A stretch of DNA of 64,000 nt, from positions 372,001-436,000 of the forward strand of contig NZ_SMZR01000002.1 of NCBI RefSeq assembly GCF_004358665.1, in the 5' to 3' direction. A program made the position numbers and the translations under genes. The DNA comes from Jeotgalibacillus sp. S-D1 (GTDB lineage Bacteria > Bacillota > Bacilli > Bacillales > Jeotgalibacillaceae). The notes below the pieces were generated by a model. The model saw only the letters and a program-made list of their open reading frames with translations, had not been told where the DNA came from and did not search any database. This document shows positions 1 to 8,691 of this stretch, in pieces; the first letter of the stretch is position 1; each line of letters opens with the position of its first letter.

Positions 1-71
1 TAGGAAGAAAAAATAGTTACTGCACAAACGATACTTAATATAGCTGACCATTTGCCATAATTTCCGCTCAT
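1..71 (-). CDS. Partial small membrane protein, N-terminus only
   Basis: An ATG at 71 on the minus strand follows a purine-rich AAGGGGGG ribosome site about 8 bases upstream. The frame stays open for 23 codons to the window edge and reads MSGNYGKWSAILSIVC followed by more hydrophobic residues, as in the first membrane segment of a small membrane protein. The rest lies outside the window, so no family can be given. Confidence 0.45.
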   Translation of the reverse strand, partial: MSGNYGKWSAILSIVCAVTIFSS

Positions 72-182
72 TATCGCACCCCCCTTCTTCATCAAAAACC
101 AAATTATACTTTTATTGATATAATTATACAATCTTACTACAGTTTAATAGATTTAGTCAGATTAAAAAAGGGTGTTGATTTC

Positions 183-611
183 TTGAAAAAAATACTAGTT
201 TTAATGGGGATCCTCATTTGCTTGTTTGGGTGCTCGAATGGCATGGAAATGGGGGAAGAGAAAAATAACTTCACAGTAGAGCCGGGATTCTCTATCCTTA
301 CTAAAGCGTCCCCTAATCAGGTTCATATAATTGAACTGAAGGAAATGATGGAAAAACGTGCTGCCCCTCAAGACTTAAAAGACAATGAGATCATGTATAC
401 GTATAGCTATCATTCATTTAGAATTTACTACGGGGAATATGGAAACCTTTTAGAGAAATATAAAGAATTCGATTCATTTGATTTAACAACGGTTGATTAT
501 TTCGATATTCAATGGACAAATGATAATCTGGTGACAGTGAAGGTTTTTAGAAAGAAGGATGATGGCAGTTCATATGAAGCGGAGTCCATAAAATTGGATG
601 CATCTGACTAG
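183..611 (+). CDS. Putative lipoprotein, 142 aa
   Basis: Starts with TTG after a weak AAGGGTG site. The first 17 residues form a lipoprotein signal peptide ending in the lipobox LFGC, so the mature protein should begin at Cys17 and be anchored to the outer face of the membrane. The remainder is soluble and acidic, with aromatic-rich strands. I do not recognise a family. It lies 29 bases before the next gene and may be cotranscribed with it. Confidence 0.7.
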   Translation: MKKILVLMGILICLFGCSNGMEMGEEKNNFTVEPGFSILTKASPNQVHIIELKEMMEKRAAPQDLKDNEIMYTYSYHSFRIYYGEYGNLLEKYKEFDSFDLTTVDYFDIQWTNDNLVTVKVFRKKDDGSSYEAESIKLDASD

Positions 612-640
612 AAATGGTAAACAGAAAGGCTGTGAATTAA

Positions 641-1075
641 TTGAGAAATAGTAATTGGAAATCCGAACCTCCTATTGATGACAGGAAAGGAAAAAAGGCT
701 GCCTCTACCGCTCTGCTTGTCATCATAATTGGCGGTTCGCTGTTTTATTTGGCGGGCAATGATGGGCCAGATTATCTTATTATGGGTGTGTATAATGCTC
801 TGGTGATTAGTTTGGCTTTCTTTTTTGGCCGTACGAGATATGGGACCGTGTATACGTTTTTTTATCGTTTGTTCTTGTATTTCACCTCTCCCTTCTTTTT
901 AATCCTCCTGTGGTCTTATCTATTAAGTTATCTTTCACTAACTGGAACTGGAGCTGTCCAGCGACTGATTATTCAATCACTTGCCTTTATGGCTTTTGCT
1001 ATTATTCCCTTCCTTGGGACCTTCCTAATGTCTATCCTGCTTAAGAAATCCCGCCGGAACTATATTCGAAAATAG
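641..1075 (+). CDS. Small integral membrane protein, 144 aa
   Basis: TTG start with an AGAAAGG site about 12 bases upstream. After a charged N-terminal tail of about 20 residues there are four hydrophobic segments (roughly residues 22-38, 45-62, 75-98 and 108-132) and a basic C-terminal end (KKSRRNYIRK), suggesting both ends are cytoplasmic. No family recognised. Its position after a lipoprotein gene suggests a shared envelope role, which is inference. Confidence 0.6.
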   Translation: MRNSNWKSEPPIDDRKGKKAASTALLVIIIGGSLFYLAGNDGPDYLIMGVYNALVISLAFFFGRTRYGTVYTFFYRLFLYFTSPFFLILLWSYLLSYLSLTGTGAVQRLIIQSLAFMAFAIIPFLGTFLMSILLKKSRRNYIRK

Positions 1076-1106
1076 CTGCTTTTTAAAATTTCATTCTGAT
1101 TTATCC

Positions 1107-1139
1107 TGTTCGTTTATATGATAAGAAGTAAAACGAACA
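1107..1139. promoter_or_regulatory. Inverted repeat in the promoter region of the LCP gene
   Basis: TGTTCGTTT (1107-1115) is repeated as the exact inverse AAACGAACA (1131-1139) with a 15-base centre. A -10-like TATGAT (1117-1122) lies inside the repeat and the LCP start codon is 18 bases downstream. This arrangement suits a repressor or envelope-stress operator, but no regulator is identified. Confidence 0.45.
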
Positions 1140-1156
1140 TAAAGCGAGGGAATCAG

Positions 1157-2089
1157 ATGAAGAGAATAAGCTTTGACATCAGGAGCAGCTGGGTGAAATG
1201 GGGCTTGGTGAGTTTAGTTTTTTTGCTTGTAACCGGAACAGGCTGTTTCTTTGTGGTGTATCATTCCCTCCATTCAGCTTCCAAGGACATGCATTCTCCT
1301 ATAGACCGCGATGTGTCAGCTAAGCGCGACGACCAGGTGAGCTTTGATGAAAAAGATCCATTTTCTGTTTTATTGCTTGGTATTGACGAACGGGAGGGGG
1401 ATGCCGGCAGATCCGACACCATGATTGTCCTGACGGTGAATCCAGACAAGAAAAAAACAACCCTGCTCAGCATCCCAAGAGACACCTATGCCGAGATTTC
1501 GGGGCGGGGCGACAAAAATAAAATCAACCATGCTTATGCATATGGCGGCGTCAAAATGGCGATGGAGACCGTTGAGCACATGCTCGATATTCCACTTGAT
1601 TATTATATAAAGGTAAACATGGAAGGCTTTGAAGATATGATCGATGTCTTAGGCGGGGTAAAAGTAACGAATTCCCTGGCTTTTGAGTCAGGCGGCTACC
1701 GTTTTCCAGTGGGCGACCTTGTTCTTAACGGCAAGCAGGCATTGTCCTACACTCGCATGCGGCAGGACGATCCTGACGGTGATTTTGGCAGGCAGGAGCG
1801 CCAGCGTGAAATTATCCAATCTGTCCTTCGTCAGGGAAGCAGCCTGTCAACGATCCTTAACACAGGCGACATCCTGCAATCACTCGGAGAAAACGTCAAA
1901 ACCAACCTGACCTTCAACCAGCTGATCGACATCCAAAACGACTACCGCCAGGCAGCAGACCACATCGAACAAATAAGCCTCGATGCCGGCACAAACAAAT
2001 ACATAAACGGCATTTACTTTTATGTGATCCCGGAAGAAACGATTGCGGCTGTTCAGAAGGTGCTGCGGGGTGAGTTGGAGTTGTATTGA
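1157..2089 (+). CDS. LytR-CpsA-Psr (LCP) family cell-wall glycopolymer transferase
   Basis: The LCP domain starts at DPFSVLLLGIDER and carries family signatures including GRSDTMIVL, LLSIPRDTY, INHAYAYGG and the arginine-rich TRMRQDDPDGDFGRQERQR that binds the polyprenyl pyrophosphate. One N-terminal transmembrane segment puts the domain outside the cell. LCP enzymes attach wall teichoic acid or other anionic glycopolymers to peptidoglycan; B. subtilis TagT, TagU and TagV are examples. I chose the ATG at 1157 because GCGAGGG lies six bases upstream; an in-frame ATG at 1118 has no ribosome site and overlaps the promoter. The mature length of 310 aa is normal for the family. Confidence 0.93.
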   Translation: MKRISFDIRSSWVKWGLVSLVFLLVTGTGCFFVVYHSLHSASKDMHSPIDRDVSAKRDDQVSFDEKDPFSVLLLGIDEREGDAGRSDTMIVLTVNPDKKKTTLLSIPRDTYAEISGRGDKNKINHAYAYGGVKMAMETVEHMLDIPLDYYIKVNMEGFEDMIDVLGGVKVTNSLAFESGGYRFPVGDLVLNGKQALSYTRMRQDDPDGDFGRQERQREIIQSVLRQGSSLSTILNTGDILQSLGENVKTNLTFNQLIDIQNDYRQAADHIEQISLDAGTNKYINGIYFYVIPEETIAAVQKVLRGELELY

Positions 2090-2117
2090 GGGGGTGGGAT
2101 AGCAATTCTAAAGATAA

Positions 2118-2157
2118 AACAGCTCTGCAGAAATGATTAATTTTGCAGAGCTTTTGG
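2118..2157 (+). terminator. Rho-independent terminator after the LCP gene
   Basis: AGCTCTGCA (2121-2129) pairs with TGCAGAGCT (2144-2152), followed by a short T run. The loop sequence CAGAAATGATTAA recurs in terminators at 13.6, 14.9 and 15.5 kb. It probably also serves the convergent minus-strand operon ending at 2192. Confidence 0.75.
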
Positions 2158-2191
2158 ATATTAAAATTTAATGTCGACTTTCAAAAATTCA

Positions 2192-3046
2192 TCAAAGCCT
2201 ATTAGTTGCCTTACTTTTTTCAGTCGTAATATTCTTGAATTTTTGTACTTGCTCAGAGATTGCGATTTCTGTGGGAAGTCGTTCAATGCTGGAAGCGCCA
2301 AAGAATCCTGAGACGCCGTTTGTACGACTTAAAATATATTCTGCATCTTCAGGTTCAGAAATCGGTCCTCCGTGGCAAAGGACAATAATATTTTCATTAA
2401 CTGATTTTCCTGCATCGTGAATTTCCTGCACTCGTTTTACAGACTCATCTAAGCTCATAGCAGTATGGGCTCCAATGGCTCCTTTTGTTGTCAGCCCCAT
2501 ATGTGCAACCAGAATATCTGCTCCAGCTTGTGCCATTTTAATTGCGTTTTCCTTAGAGAATACATATGGTGAGGTTACTAATCCTAAGTTATGAGCTTTT
2601 TGGATCATATCAACTTCTAAATCGTAGCCCATTCCGGTTTCTTCAAGATTTTGACGGAATTGACCATCGCATAACCCGACGGTTGGGAAATTTTGAACAC
2701 CTGAAAAGCCCATGTTTTTAAGGTCTTTCAGAAAATAATCCATGTCGCGAAATGGATCAGTCCCACATACCCCAGCTAAAACCGGTGTATCTTTTACAAT
2801 AGTTAGTACTTCATTGCCCATTTCAACAACAATTTGATTAGCATCTCCGTATGGCATTAACCCTGCCAGTGATCCGCGGCCTGCCATCCGATAGCGACCT
2901 GAATTATAGATAATTATTAAATCAATCCCGCCCATCTCCGCACTCTTTGCTGATAATCCTGTTCCAGCCCCGCCACCGATTGTGACACGTCCACTGGAAA
3001 TATTGTCGTTAAGACGTTTTAACACGTCTTCTCTGGAAACTGTCAT
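2192..3046 (-). CDS. Phosphoenolpyruvate hydrolase-like TIM-barrel protein
   Basis: A 284-residue protein of the PEP_hydrolase/TIM-barrel signal-transduction type (Pfam PF09370 by recollection). Visible conserved stretches are [12 protein letters not shown] near the N-terminus, [22 protein letters not shown] and [12 protein letters not shown], then CHGGPI near the C-terminus. In plants this domain is the C-terminal half of the tobamovirus resistance protein Tm-1, fused to a UPF0261 domain; here that partner is encoded three bases upstream. The ribosome site AAGGGGGAATAG precedes the ATG. It is the last gene of the sugar operon. Real substrate unknown; the PEP hydrolase label is a family name only. 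Confidence 0.85.
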   Translation of the reverse strand: MTVSREDVLKRLNDNISSGRVTIGGGAGTGLSAKSAEMGGIDLIIIYNSGRYRMAGRGSLAGLMPYGDANQIVVEMGNEVLTIVKDTPVLAGVCGTDPFRDMDYFLKDLKNMGFSGVQNFPTVGLCDGQFRQNLEETGMGYDLEVDMIQKAHNLGLVTSPYVFSKENAIKMAQAGADILVAHMGLTTKGAIGAHTAMSLDESVKRVQEIHDAGKSVNENIIVLCHGGPISEPEDAEYILSRTNGVSGFFGASSIERLPTEIAISEQVQKFKNITTEKSKATNRL

Positions 3047-3049
3047 TTT

Positions 3050-4267
3050 CTATTCCCCCTTGTTCATTAATAATAGTAATTTTTCTGCGATCAAAGTAGA
3101 GACTGTTGGATCATTGATGTCTTGCTCCACTTCCACAAATAAGATATCTTCTCTCAGGTTTTTCTTAATTCCATTATATAGGGCATTTCGCTGCTCGATC
3201 CCATCAAAAGCTTGTCCATCACGGTCGAGCAATGACACCCCGCCTTTCGGAAAAACAACGATTGAAGGGCCTGTGGATTTGTTGACTTTTTCAGCAAGGA
3301 TGACTCCTAACTTTTCATTTTCTTCTACTGTAGTTCTCATCAATGTTGTAGTTGGATTATGCTGATAGAATGTACGACCAGTAAATTTTTCAGGTACAGT
3401 TTCCGGAGCACCAAAGTTCACCATGTCCAAGGCACCTACCGAAACGACCTGAGGTACACCTTTGTTACCCGCTGTTTCAACCCGATGTGCCCCTGCACTG
3501 AAAATGCCCCCCACTAATTGATCGGCTAGTTCCGTCGTGGTAATATCCACTACGCCTTCAATAAATCCATCATTAATTAAAGATTCCATCGCGTCTCCAC
3601 CTGTACCAGTCGCATGAAATACTAATACATCGTATCCTTTTTGTTCTAGGATTTTTCTGGTGTTCGTGACACAAGGGGTCGTCACACCGAACATGGTAGC
3701 CCCGATCATTGGCTTTTTCTTTTGCATTTTATTTTTAGAATTTACTCCTTTGACCATTCCCACTAGCGCATTAGCCGCATTTTGTAGAATTAAAGCTGAT
3801 AAGCTGTTAAGGCCAGCGATATCCACCACAGAGTACATCATGGTAACATCTTTTTCTCCTACGTATGGTCTAGTATTTCCCGAAGCAACCGTGGACACAA
3901 TCATCTTTGGCATGCCTACTGGTGCAGCTTTCATTGCTTCTGCAGCGATTGTCGTACCTGCTGTACCACCCATTCCAAATATCCCTGCAAGCTTTTCTTC
4001 ATTTAAAAAGCGCTGTACAACTTTCCCGGCACCTGTGGCCATTGCCGTGACTGCTTCGCCTCTATCATTCTTTTCCTGAAGAGCTTGTAATGAAAAGCCG
4101 CCTTCTGCAGCTACCTCCTGATTAGTAACATCGCCCGGCACCGAGGACTCATATATCCCTGTATCCACTAAAATAGTCTCAATAGAAGCGGATTCGATTA
4201 CTTTTTTTACATATAAAAATTCTTCTTCTTTTGTATCCAAAGATCCGATAATCATTATTTTTTTCAT
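3050..4267 (-). CDS. Tm-1-like ATP-binding (UPF0261) protein
   Basis: The 405-residue sequence has the UPF0261 opening MKKIMIIGSLDTKEEE and glycine-rich nucleotide-binding stretches such as GMGGTAGTTIAAEAM and FHATGTGGDAMESL. The family is the N-terminal, ATP-binding half of plant Tm-1. In bacteria it commonly accompanies the TIM-barrel protein encoded directly downstream and sits in carbohydrate operons, where its reaction is unknown. The ribosome site is a strong GAGGAGG. It lies 18 bases after the isomerase gene, clearly within one transcript. Length and motifs look complete. Confidence 0.87.
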   Translation of the reverse strand: MKKIMIIGSLDTKEEEFLYVKKVIESASIETILVDTGIYESSVPGDVTNQEVAAEGGFSLQALQEKNDRGEAVTAMATGAGKVVQRFLNEEKLAGIFGMGGTAGTTIAAEAMKAAPVGMPKMIVSTVASGNTRPYVGEKDVTMMYSVVDIAGLNSLSALILQNAANALVGMVKGVNSKNKMQKKKPMIGATMFGVTTPCVTNTRKILEQKGYDVLVFHATGTGGDAMESLINDGFIEGVVDITTTELADQLVGGIFSAGAHRVETAGNKGVPQVVSVGALDMVNFGAPETVPEKFTGRTFYQHNPTTTLMRTTVEENEKLGVILAEKVNKSTGPSIVVFPKGGVSLLDRDGQAFDGIEQRNALYNGIKKNLREDILFVEVEQDINDPTVSTLIAEKLLLLMNKGE

Positions 4268-4285
4268 AGGAATCCTCCTCGTTAC

Positions 4286-5182
4286 TCAGGCTAACGTTTT
4301 TTCAAAGAACTCTTTCGTCCGCTCAATGACTTCAACTTCTCCAATTTTATCCTGCTGATAAAAAGAAGGATAATGAGTATCAATGGTAAGAATAACGTGT
4401 GGATCCCCAGCTAACAGGGCCTTCATAATTTCTTCATGATCAAAATCATCTTGACCCGCAATCGTAAAGTTATTAAATAGGCCATGAGGGTTGTCATTAG
4501 TGGAAGAATTAATGACTCTTGAAGCCCCTTTAATATGGACTTGATGTACATTCCCTTTTATTTTTTCATATTGTTGTAGAGTCGGATATTCTCCTGCACG
4601 CCAGCCGTTTACAATATCCCAGTTTACTTTTAAGTTTGGATGATCAGCATACTCCATGATCTTCGCAAGTTCGCCAACTGTATTTGCCAATGTTGGCGGT
4701 TCATTTTCAACCAGCAGCACTTTTCCTCTTTTTTGAGCATGTTCAGCGTGTCCTTTTAAGATTTGAGCATTATATTTATACTCTAGTTCCTTTTCATTTT
4801 CCGACAACTGATCAAACCCTTCATTCCGGTGTAGAGGGTAAATGCGAATGTATGTAGCATCAAATGCATCAGCCAAATCTAAAAGACGATCAAGAACTTG
4901 CCTCATTTTCTGATGATGATTTTCATCTTTGTTGTTGTACTTTGGTTCACCAGAAAATGTACAAGGATTAACTGCCCAAGAACTTAAGGTGGATACCTTT
5001 AAGTCGTATTTTCGAATTAATTGATGCAGTTTCTTGGCTTTGTCAATGGAAATAGTGTCAATTGTATCTCCATCCAGCATTGCACGAAGATCCACATAAT
5101 CAAAATTTAATTGTTTCGCATGTTGCACGGCTTCTTCAAAAGATTCTTTTCCCAACATATCCGTAACCACGCTAAATTTCAT
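4286..5182 (-). CDS. Sugar phosphate isomerase/epimerase-like TIM barrel
   Basis: A 298-residue xylose-isomerase-like (AP_endonuc_2) TIM barrel, the fold used by IolE/IolI and tagatose epimerases. Likely metal ligands include the glutamate in LVENEPPT, the aspartate in NWDIVNGW, the histidine in VHIKG and the C-terminal TIDTHYPS region. I chose ATG 5182 because AAGGAGGGTGACT lies directly upstream; an earlier in-frame start at 5239 would overlap the preceding dehydrogenase gene. It likely interconverts a keto-sugar made by the neighbouring dehydrogenase. The exact substrate cannot be read from sequence. Confidence 0.85.
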   Translation of the reverse strand: MKFSVVTDMLGKESFEEAVQHAKQLNFDYVDLRAMLDGDTIDTISIDKAKKLHQLIRKYDLKVSTLSSWAVNPCTFSGEPKYNNKDENHHQKMRQVLDRLLDLADAFDATYIRIYPLHRNEGFDQLSENEKELEYKYNAQILKGHAEHAQKRGKVLLVENEPPTLANTVGELAKIMEYADHPNLKVNWDIVNGWRAGEYPTLQQYEKIKGNVHQVHIKGASRVINSSTNDNPHGLFNNFTIAGQDDFDHEEIMKALLAGDPHVILTIDTHYPSFYQQDKIGEVEVIERTKEFFEKTLA

Positions 5183-5195
5183 AGTCACCCTCCTT

Positions 5196-6278
5196 TTATA
5201 ATTGAATCCATTTTCCAGCTTTATTGTTTTTATACGCATCGAATATTTTCGTTAAATGCCAAGAGTCTCTTAGAGTGGCTTTTTCTACTGCTTTGTCATT
5301 CAATACTGCACTAGCAAAATGGTTTACACTTTGCACCATCCCCTGCAGGAAGAGATTTTTGTTGTACAGTTGACCTAAAGAAAATTCCGGCTCCCAAATG
5401 ACTGGACCATCTTCCGGGTTGTCACCAATATATGAAGGAGCTTTTCCATATTCCCCGCTGCCCTTCTTCCCTTTGTAATAAGCAAGACGAATCGCATTTT
5501 CAATTACTACATTTTCCTTGTTTCCAATCACTTCATACGTCTCAAATGGACTAGTCTCAGCTTGAGTAGACGGCAAGTGGAGACTGCCGATGGCTCCTGA
5601 TTCAAATTGAAGCAGCGTCTGGACATTTCCACTTGGCTGATTTTCAATAAAACACATCTCTTTTACATCTCCCATTAAATAATGAAGACCGGACATTGGA
5701 TGACAGATATCCAGAAACCAGTGCAGTCCAGTTCGTTCACCAATTTCTTCATTAAAAGGTGATAATGTTAATGGATAGCGTCCTGTAACGGAAACAGCTT
5801 CACCGAACTCTTTTTTCTCTATGATTTTTTTTGCACCTGCAAATGATGGGTAGAAGTACCGTTTATTCGAGACCAAGACCTGTACGCCCGTTTTTGATTG
5901 TAATTCAAGCAGTGTTTCAGCTTCTTTTGCTGTATAGGCAATTGGCTTTTCCACCCATACCGGGATACCTGTTTCCATAATATCCGGCAGGATTTTTGGA
6001 TATAGCGGATGTCCATTTTTATCAAAGTTTAAAACGACAAAGACAGCGTCCAAATTTTCTTTTATCAACATCTCTTTATAGTCCGTGTATGTGTGGTTTG
6101 CACCAAAGCGTTTTCGATAGATTTCAGCACGCTCTTCACTTAAATCACATACGGCAACCAACTCAATCGGAGCATAATCAAAGGTAGGGTACACATTTCT
6201 AAATGAATGAGCTCCACAACCAATAAAGCCGACCTTAAGTTTGTTCGTATATTCATAATTAAATTGGATCGATTCCAT
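5196..6278 (-). CDS. Gfo/Idh/MocA family NAD(P)-dependent oxidoreductase
   Basis: 360 residues. The N-terminal Rossmann fold starts KVGFIGCGAHSFRN, the family lysine motif is WVEKPIAYTAKEA, and the C-terminal substrate domain contains HWFLDICHPMSGLHYL with the usual Asp/His pair. Members oxidise sugars, inositols or sugar acids. It is followed after 13 bases by an isomerase gene and preceded by a cupin gene, a grouping typical of inositol-like or uronate-like catabolism. A good GTGGGGGAA ribosome site precedes the ATG. Substrate unknown. Confidence 0.9.
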   Translation of the reverse strand: MESIQFNYEYTNKLKVGFIGCGAHSFRNVYPTFDYAPIELVAVCDLSEERAEIYRKRFGANHTYTDYKEMLIKENLDAVFVVLNFDKNGHPLYPKILPDIMETGIPVWVEKPIAYTAKEAETLLELQSKTGVQVLVSNKRYFYPSFAGAKKIIEKKEFGEAVSVTGRYPLTLSPFNEEIGERTGLHWFLDICHPMSGLHYLMGDVKEMCFIENQPSGNVQTLLQFESGAIGSLHLPSTQAETSPFETYEVIGNKENVVIENAIRLAYYKGKKGSGEYGKAPSYIGDNPEDGPVIWEPEFSLGQLYNKNLFLQGMVQSVNHFASAVLNDKAVEKATLRDSWHLTKIFDAYKNNKAGKWIQL

Positions 6279-6320
6279 ATTAATTCCCCCACTACATGTT
6301 TTTGTTATTCTTTACACGTA

Positions 6321-6692
6321 TTATTCGCCAATCGTTTTTCTATCTGGTGCAGAATACGCAATAATCATTCGACAAGGCTCCCAACTGGTAACAGTTGCGT
6401 TGTGCGGAATATTTCTAGGAATACGCAGCATCATTCCAGGTTTCAAATGGTAACTTTCATCTCCAAGTGTGTGATCGCACTCCCCTGATAAGACGAAAAT
6501 GATTTCTTCACAGTTTGGATGTATGTGACGTGGATTAGAATCTCCTGCGTTAATAAAGACCATTCCAAATGTCATCTCACAATCAGGATCAATTTCTTCG
6601 CCACAAAGCCATTGAATTCCCCCCCACTCCATCGGAAGCAAGTGTTTCTCTTCATTTAAATCCGTAATAGTTGCAGTCGCTAGTTTTTTCAT
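6321..6692 (-). CDS. Cupin-domain protein, 123 aa
   Basis: A single small beta-barrel cupin. The metal motif is NPRHIHPNCEEIIFVLSG (two histidines and a glutamate), and the second motif includes LRIPRNIPHNA. Such proteins act as sugar isomerases, dioxygenases or ligand sensors. I chose ATG 6692 (MKKLATATI), which has GGAGTG at the right spacing; the longer reading from 6707 has no ribosome site. It lies between the ABC permease and dehydrogenase genes of the operon, so it most likely acts on the imported sugar or its product. Confidence 0.82.
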   Translation of the reverse strand: MKKLATATITDLNEEKHLLPMEWGGIQWLCGEEIDPDCEMTFGMVFINAGDSNPRHIHPNCEEIIFVLSGECDHTLGDESYHLKPGMMLRIPRNIPHNATVTSWEPCRMIIAYSAPDRKTIGE

Positions 6693-6824
6693 ATTTGAAC
6701 ACTCCATTTCTAATAAGTTTAATTACACGAAATATTTCGATCGCACGAGCAAGCCATTGTAAAGACAGCTACACTGGTCTTGCCCCATTTCTTTCTAAAG
6801 ATCTTAGAGGAAAACATAATGACT

Positions 6825-7661
6825 CTATTTATTCGCGCCACTTGACATTCCTTCCACAAAAGATCGTTGAAAAATTAAATACACAATAATACTTGGGATC
6901 ATACTGATGACCGTTCCCCCAAAAATTAAGGCATAGTTTGTAGCCATCTCTCCTTGAAATGAATACAGCCCCAATGAAATGGTAAACTTATCCTTAGACA
7001 TCAACAGAACTAAAGGAAGCAGGAAATCATTCCAAATGTTCATAAATGTAAAGATCAGTAATGCAACTAATCCAGGCTTTGCCAATGGGAGCATGACACT
7101 CCAAAAAGTTCTCCATTCCCCTGCTCCGTCAACAGTTGCAGATTCTCGTAATTCCTTTGGAACATCCCGGAATGTATTACGCATCAAAAAGATAGAGAAA
7201 GGAAGTGCTAATCCCGCAGAAACCAGAATTACACCAGTTAATGTATCCACCAGCCCCATTGAGCGAAGTTGATAAAAGATTGGTATGATAATCGCTTGAG
7301 CCGGTAATGCCATTCCAAGCAGAATTAAGTAGAATAGTAGATTGTTTCCCTTAAACGTTAATTGCGCAAAAGCGTATCCGGCAGGACATGCGACAAGTGC
7401 AACAATCACCATTCCGCCAACTGTTATAACGGCGCTATTTAAAAAGTATTTTTGAAAATTCCCTATTTGCCAGGCATTGATTAAATTATCAAAGCTCCAG
7501 TTTTTAGGAAGTGAAAAAGGCGAAGTGAAGATCTCTATATTCGTTTTAAAGCTGGCAAGGACCGCGTAAAAAATAGGCGAAATGATAATGATCAATAGGA
7601 GAGAAAGTGCGATCCAAATACTTATTTGAGCAATGCCTTTCTTCTTTGTAAGGGTCGTCAC
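6825..7661 (-). CDS. Carbohydrate ABC transporter permease (MalG type)
   Basis: 278 residues with about six transmembrane segments. The EAA coupling loop is visible as ESATVDGAGEWRTFW followed by LPLAKPG, characteristic of the MalG/CUT1 family that touches the ATPase. The start is GTG at 7661, overlapping by one base the TAG of the partner permease, with GGAGTGAGG upstream. No ATPase gene is nearby, so a shared MsmX-like ATPase is expected, as for many Bacillus CUT1 importers. Confidence 0.92.
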   Translation of the reverse strand: MTTLTKKKGIAQISIWIALSLLLIIIISPIFYAVLASFKTNIEIFTSPFSLPKNWSFDNLINAWQIGNFQKYFLNSAVITVGGMVIVALVACPAGYAFAQLTFKGNNLLFYLILLGMALPAQAIIIPIFYQLRSMGLVDTLTGVILVSAGLALPFSIFLMRNTFRDVPKELRESATVDGAGEWRTFWSVMLPLAKPGLVALLIFTFMNIWNDFLLPLVLLMSKDKFTISLGLYSFQGEMATNYALIFGGTVISMIPSIIVYLIFQRSFVEGMSSGANK

Positions 7662-8641
7662 TATGCCTCACTCCTTTCCCTGTAATAGTTAAAGGCGATT
7701 GTAAAGGTAATAACAATGATGCCGAGCACAACGCTTCCAGCTGAAGCATAACTTACCTGATTCATACTGAAAGCTGCTTTATAGACATAGGTAGAAACGA
7801 CCTCACTCATATAAAATGGTCCACCTTGAGTCATTAACCAGATTAGAGCAAACCCCTTTAATGCATGAATAATGACCATACTGATAACGAGGTTCATCGT
7901 GTTTCTTAGGCTAGGGACCGTAATGTGCCAAAACTTTCTTATCGGTCCAGCCCCATCAAGATCGGCAGCTTCATACACTTGATAGTCAATGTTCTGTAAG
8001 CCTGCTAAAAATAGGATCATATACAGACCGTAGAAAGCCCACGTACTCGCAATAACAAGTGCCGGGATTACAAAAGCCGGCTCACCAAGCCAATTTTTTG
8101 CTAAAAAGCCTAAGCCTATCGAGCTTAATAGTTTATTAATCGGCCCCATAGCAGGATCATAGATTTTAGACCAAAGAACGCCTACAACAGCTAACGAAAG
8201 AACACTTGGGAGATAGAATCCAGCTCTGAAAAATGTTTTTCCATACTTTACTTTACTAATCAAAACAGCAAGAATTAATGTTGGGAGAACCATTAAAACC
8301 AAACTAAGTACGACCCACAATAAGTTATGTCCCAGCGCTTTGTGGAAGATGTCATCTTTTGCTAGCTGTAAATAATTTTCAAGTCCAACAAAATTCATTG
8401 TAGTGGAAGATCCATTCCAATCGAACAAGCTGTAGCGGACTGCATCAAGCATAGGATAGAGCATAAAAATAATGTATAGCAGCAATGCTGGTGCCAGGAA
8501 AGATAGTGCGGTAAGTGTTTTCTTTACCTTACTTCTTCTTTTTGTTTTTATCCTTTCTTTGTCCAGTACAGGATTTCCAATAATTGTTGAAGATTCATTG
8601 GTATACATATCTATTCTTCCTTCCTGATGGAATAGGGCCAT
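7661..8641 (-). CDS. Carbohydrate ABC transporter permease (MalF type)
   Basis: 326 residues with six transmembrane segments and the EAA loop EAADLDGAGPIRKFWHITVP. It pairs with the downstream MalG-type permease to form the membrane channel of a CUT1 sugar importer. The ATG at 8641 has AAAGGAGCAACG in front; an alternative ATG at 8608 (MYTNESS) also has a GGAAGG site, so the first 11 residues are uncertain. A basic cytoplasmic stretch (KERIKTKRRSKVKK) precedes the first membrane segment. Confidence 0.92.
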   Translation of the reverse strand: MALFHQEGRIDMYTNESSTIIGNPVLDKERIKTKRRSKVKKTLTALSFLAPALLLYIIFMLYPMLDAVRYSLFDWNGSSTTMNFVGLENYLQLAKDDIFHKALGHNLLWVVLSLVLMVLPTLILAVLISKVKYGKTFFRAGFYLPSVLSLAVVGVLWSKIYDPAMGPINKLLSSIGLGFLAKNWLGEPAFVIPALVIASTWAFYGLYMILFLAGLQNIDYQVYEAADLDGAGPIRKFWHITVPSLRNTMNLVISMVIIHALKGFALIWLMTQGGPFYMSEVVSTYVYKAAFSMNQVSYASAGSVVLGIIVITFTIAFNYYRERSEA

Positions 8642-8691
8642 CGTTGCTCCTTTCTACTCCAGACCCTATTACTATTTCATTTTGGTTCCTA

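Noticed and set aside
5183-5239. Longer start for the isomerase gene
   Set aside because: It overlaps the dehydrogenase gene, and the perfect ribosome site lies before ATG 5182.
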